Positions 4,866-5,116 of a stretch of DNA of 5,116 nt are shown one piece after another. Source of the stretch: Ruminococcaceae bacterium UBA5408 (GTDB lineage Bacteria; Bacillota; Clostridia; Oscillospirales; Acutalibacteraceae); assembly GCA_002407645.1 (NCBI GenBank), contig DHNU01000011.1, positions 1-5,116 of the forward strand, read 5' to 3'. A model generated the notes under the pieces. That model made no database searches. It was not told the DNA's origin and saw nothing but the letters and a program-made list of their open reading frames with translations. How positions within the stretch are numbered: position 1 is the stretch's first letter; every line of letters starts with the position of its first letter. Both the position numbers and the translations under genes were made by a program.

Positions 4866-5116
4866 ATGGATTTAGCGAATGATGCGGCTTTCGTAATGGG
4901 CAGCGTCGAAGATTTACCTATTATTTATAAGGATATGCAGCAGCAGTTCCCCGAGTGTGAAATGTATAAATACAAATCGTATGTTCAGCTTCTGCATAAT
5001 GGGGAATATAAAATTTTAAAATACCAACGTTCCGAAGACAATGAACTTATCGGATATGCCCTTGTTTATATTGTTGAAAGCAGTAACATCCTTTGGCTTG
5101 ATTACCTTGCTATTCG
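4866..5116 (+). CDS. GNAT-family N-acetyltransferase, N-terminal part (runs off window)
   Basis: The frame is open from the ATG at 4866-4868 to the window end, with 83 full codons visible and no stop. AGGAG (4852-4856) lies 9 nt upstream. After a helical start (MDLANDAAFVMGSVEDLPIIYKDMQQQFP) the sequence reads NGEYKILKY, then ELIGYALVYIV, then NILWLDYLAI. This is the beta2-beta3-beta4 pattern of GNAT acetyltransferases, in which the strand ending LDYLAI leads directly into the acetyl-CoA pyrophosphate-binding loop (Q/R-x-x-G-x-G/A). That loop lies just beyond the edge and cannot be verified. Family members acetylate amines, proteins or small molecules from acetyl-CoA; the substrate here is unknown. 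The gene has its own promoter, divergent from the 85-aa gene. The family call rests on the fold pattern and remembered similarity to clostridial GNATs. Confidence 0.75.
   Translation, partial: MDLANDAAFVMGSVEDLPIIYKDMQQQFPECEMYKYKSYVQLLHNGEYKILKYQRSEDNELIGYALVYIVESSNILWLDYLAI

Overview
The window is AT-rich bacterial DNA with strong AGGAG-type ribosome binding sites, sigma-70/SigA-type promoters and compact intrinsic terminators. The families present (DusB-type tRNA-dihydrouridine synthase, DegV, a free-standing ComEC-type metallo-beta-lactamase, a clostridial-looking GNAT) and the AT-rich spacers suggest a low-GC Firmicute, most likely a gut-type clostridium. This assignment is inference, because there is no rRNA or other marker here.

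Layout, left to right. (1) The 3' part of dusB (+) enters from outside the window. (2) A DegV-family lipid-binding protein gene (-) converges on it, with an intrinsic terminator facing the degV side. (3) A 184-nt divergent spacer holds the degV promoter, a perfect 15-nt palindrome and a weaker rightward promoter. (4) A 298-aa secreted/anchored type I membrane protein of unknown function (+) ends in a strong terminator. (5) A 140-bp MITE-like element has terminal inverted repeats and a perfect 8-bp target duplication cut from that terminator's T-tract. (6) A 320-aa membrane-anchored ComEC-type metallo-hydrolase (-) follows. (7) A second, older copy of the same element lies just upstream of the hydrolase gene. 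(8) A bidirectional terminator precedes an 85-aa uncharacterised gene (-) with a near-consensus promoter. (9) A GNAT acetyltransferase gene (+) runs off the right edge.

No operon is evident: each gene has its own ribosome binding site, strand changes are frequent, and most genes have their own promoter or terminator. The genes look like independent housekeeping or accessory units (tRNA modification, fatty-acid handling, an extracellular hydrolase, acetylation), not one pathway. I see no convincing new multi-gene system. The most informative non-coding signal is the pair of same-orientation, ungapped, about 72% identical 140-bp elements, exactly 1190 bp apart, on either side of the hydrolase gene and both next to transcription terminators.
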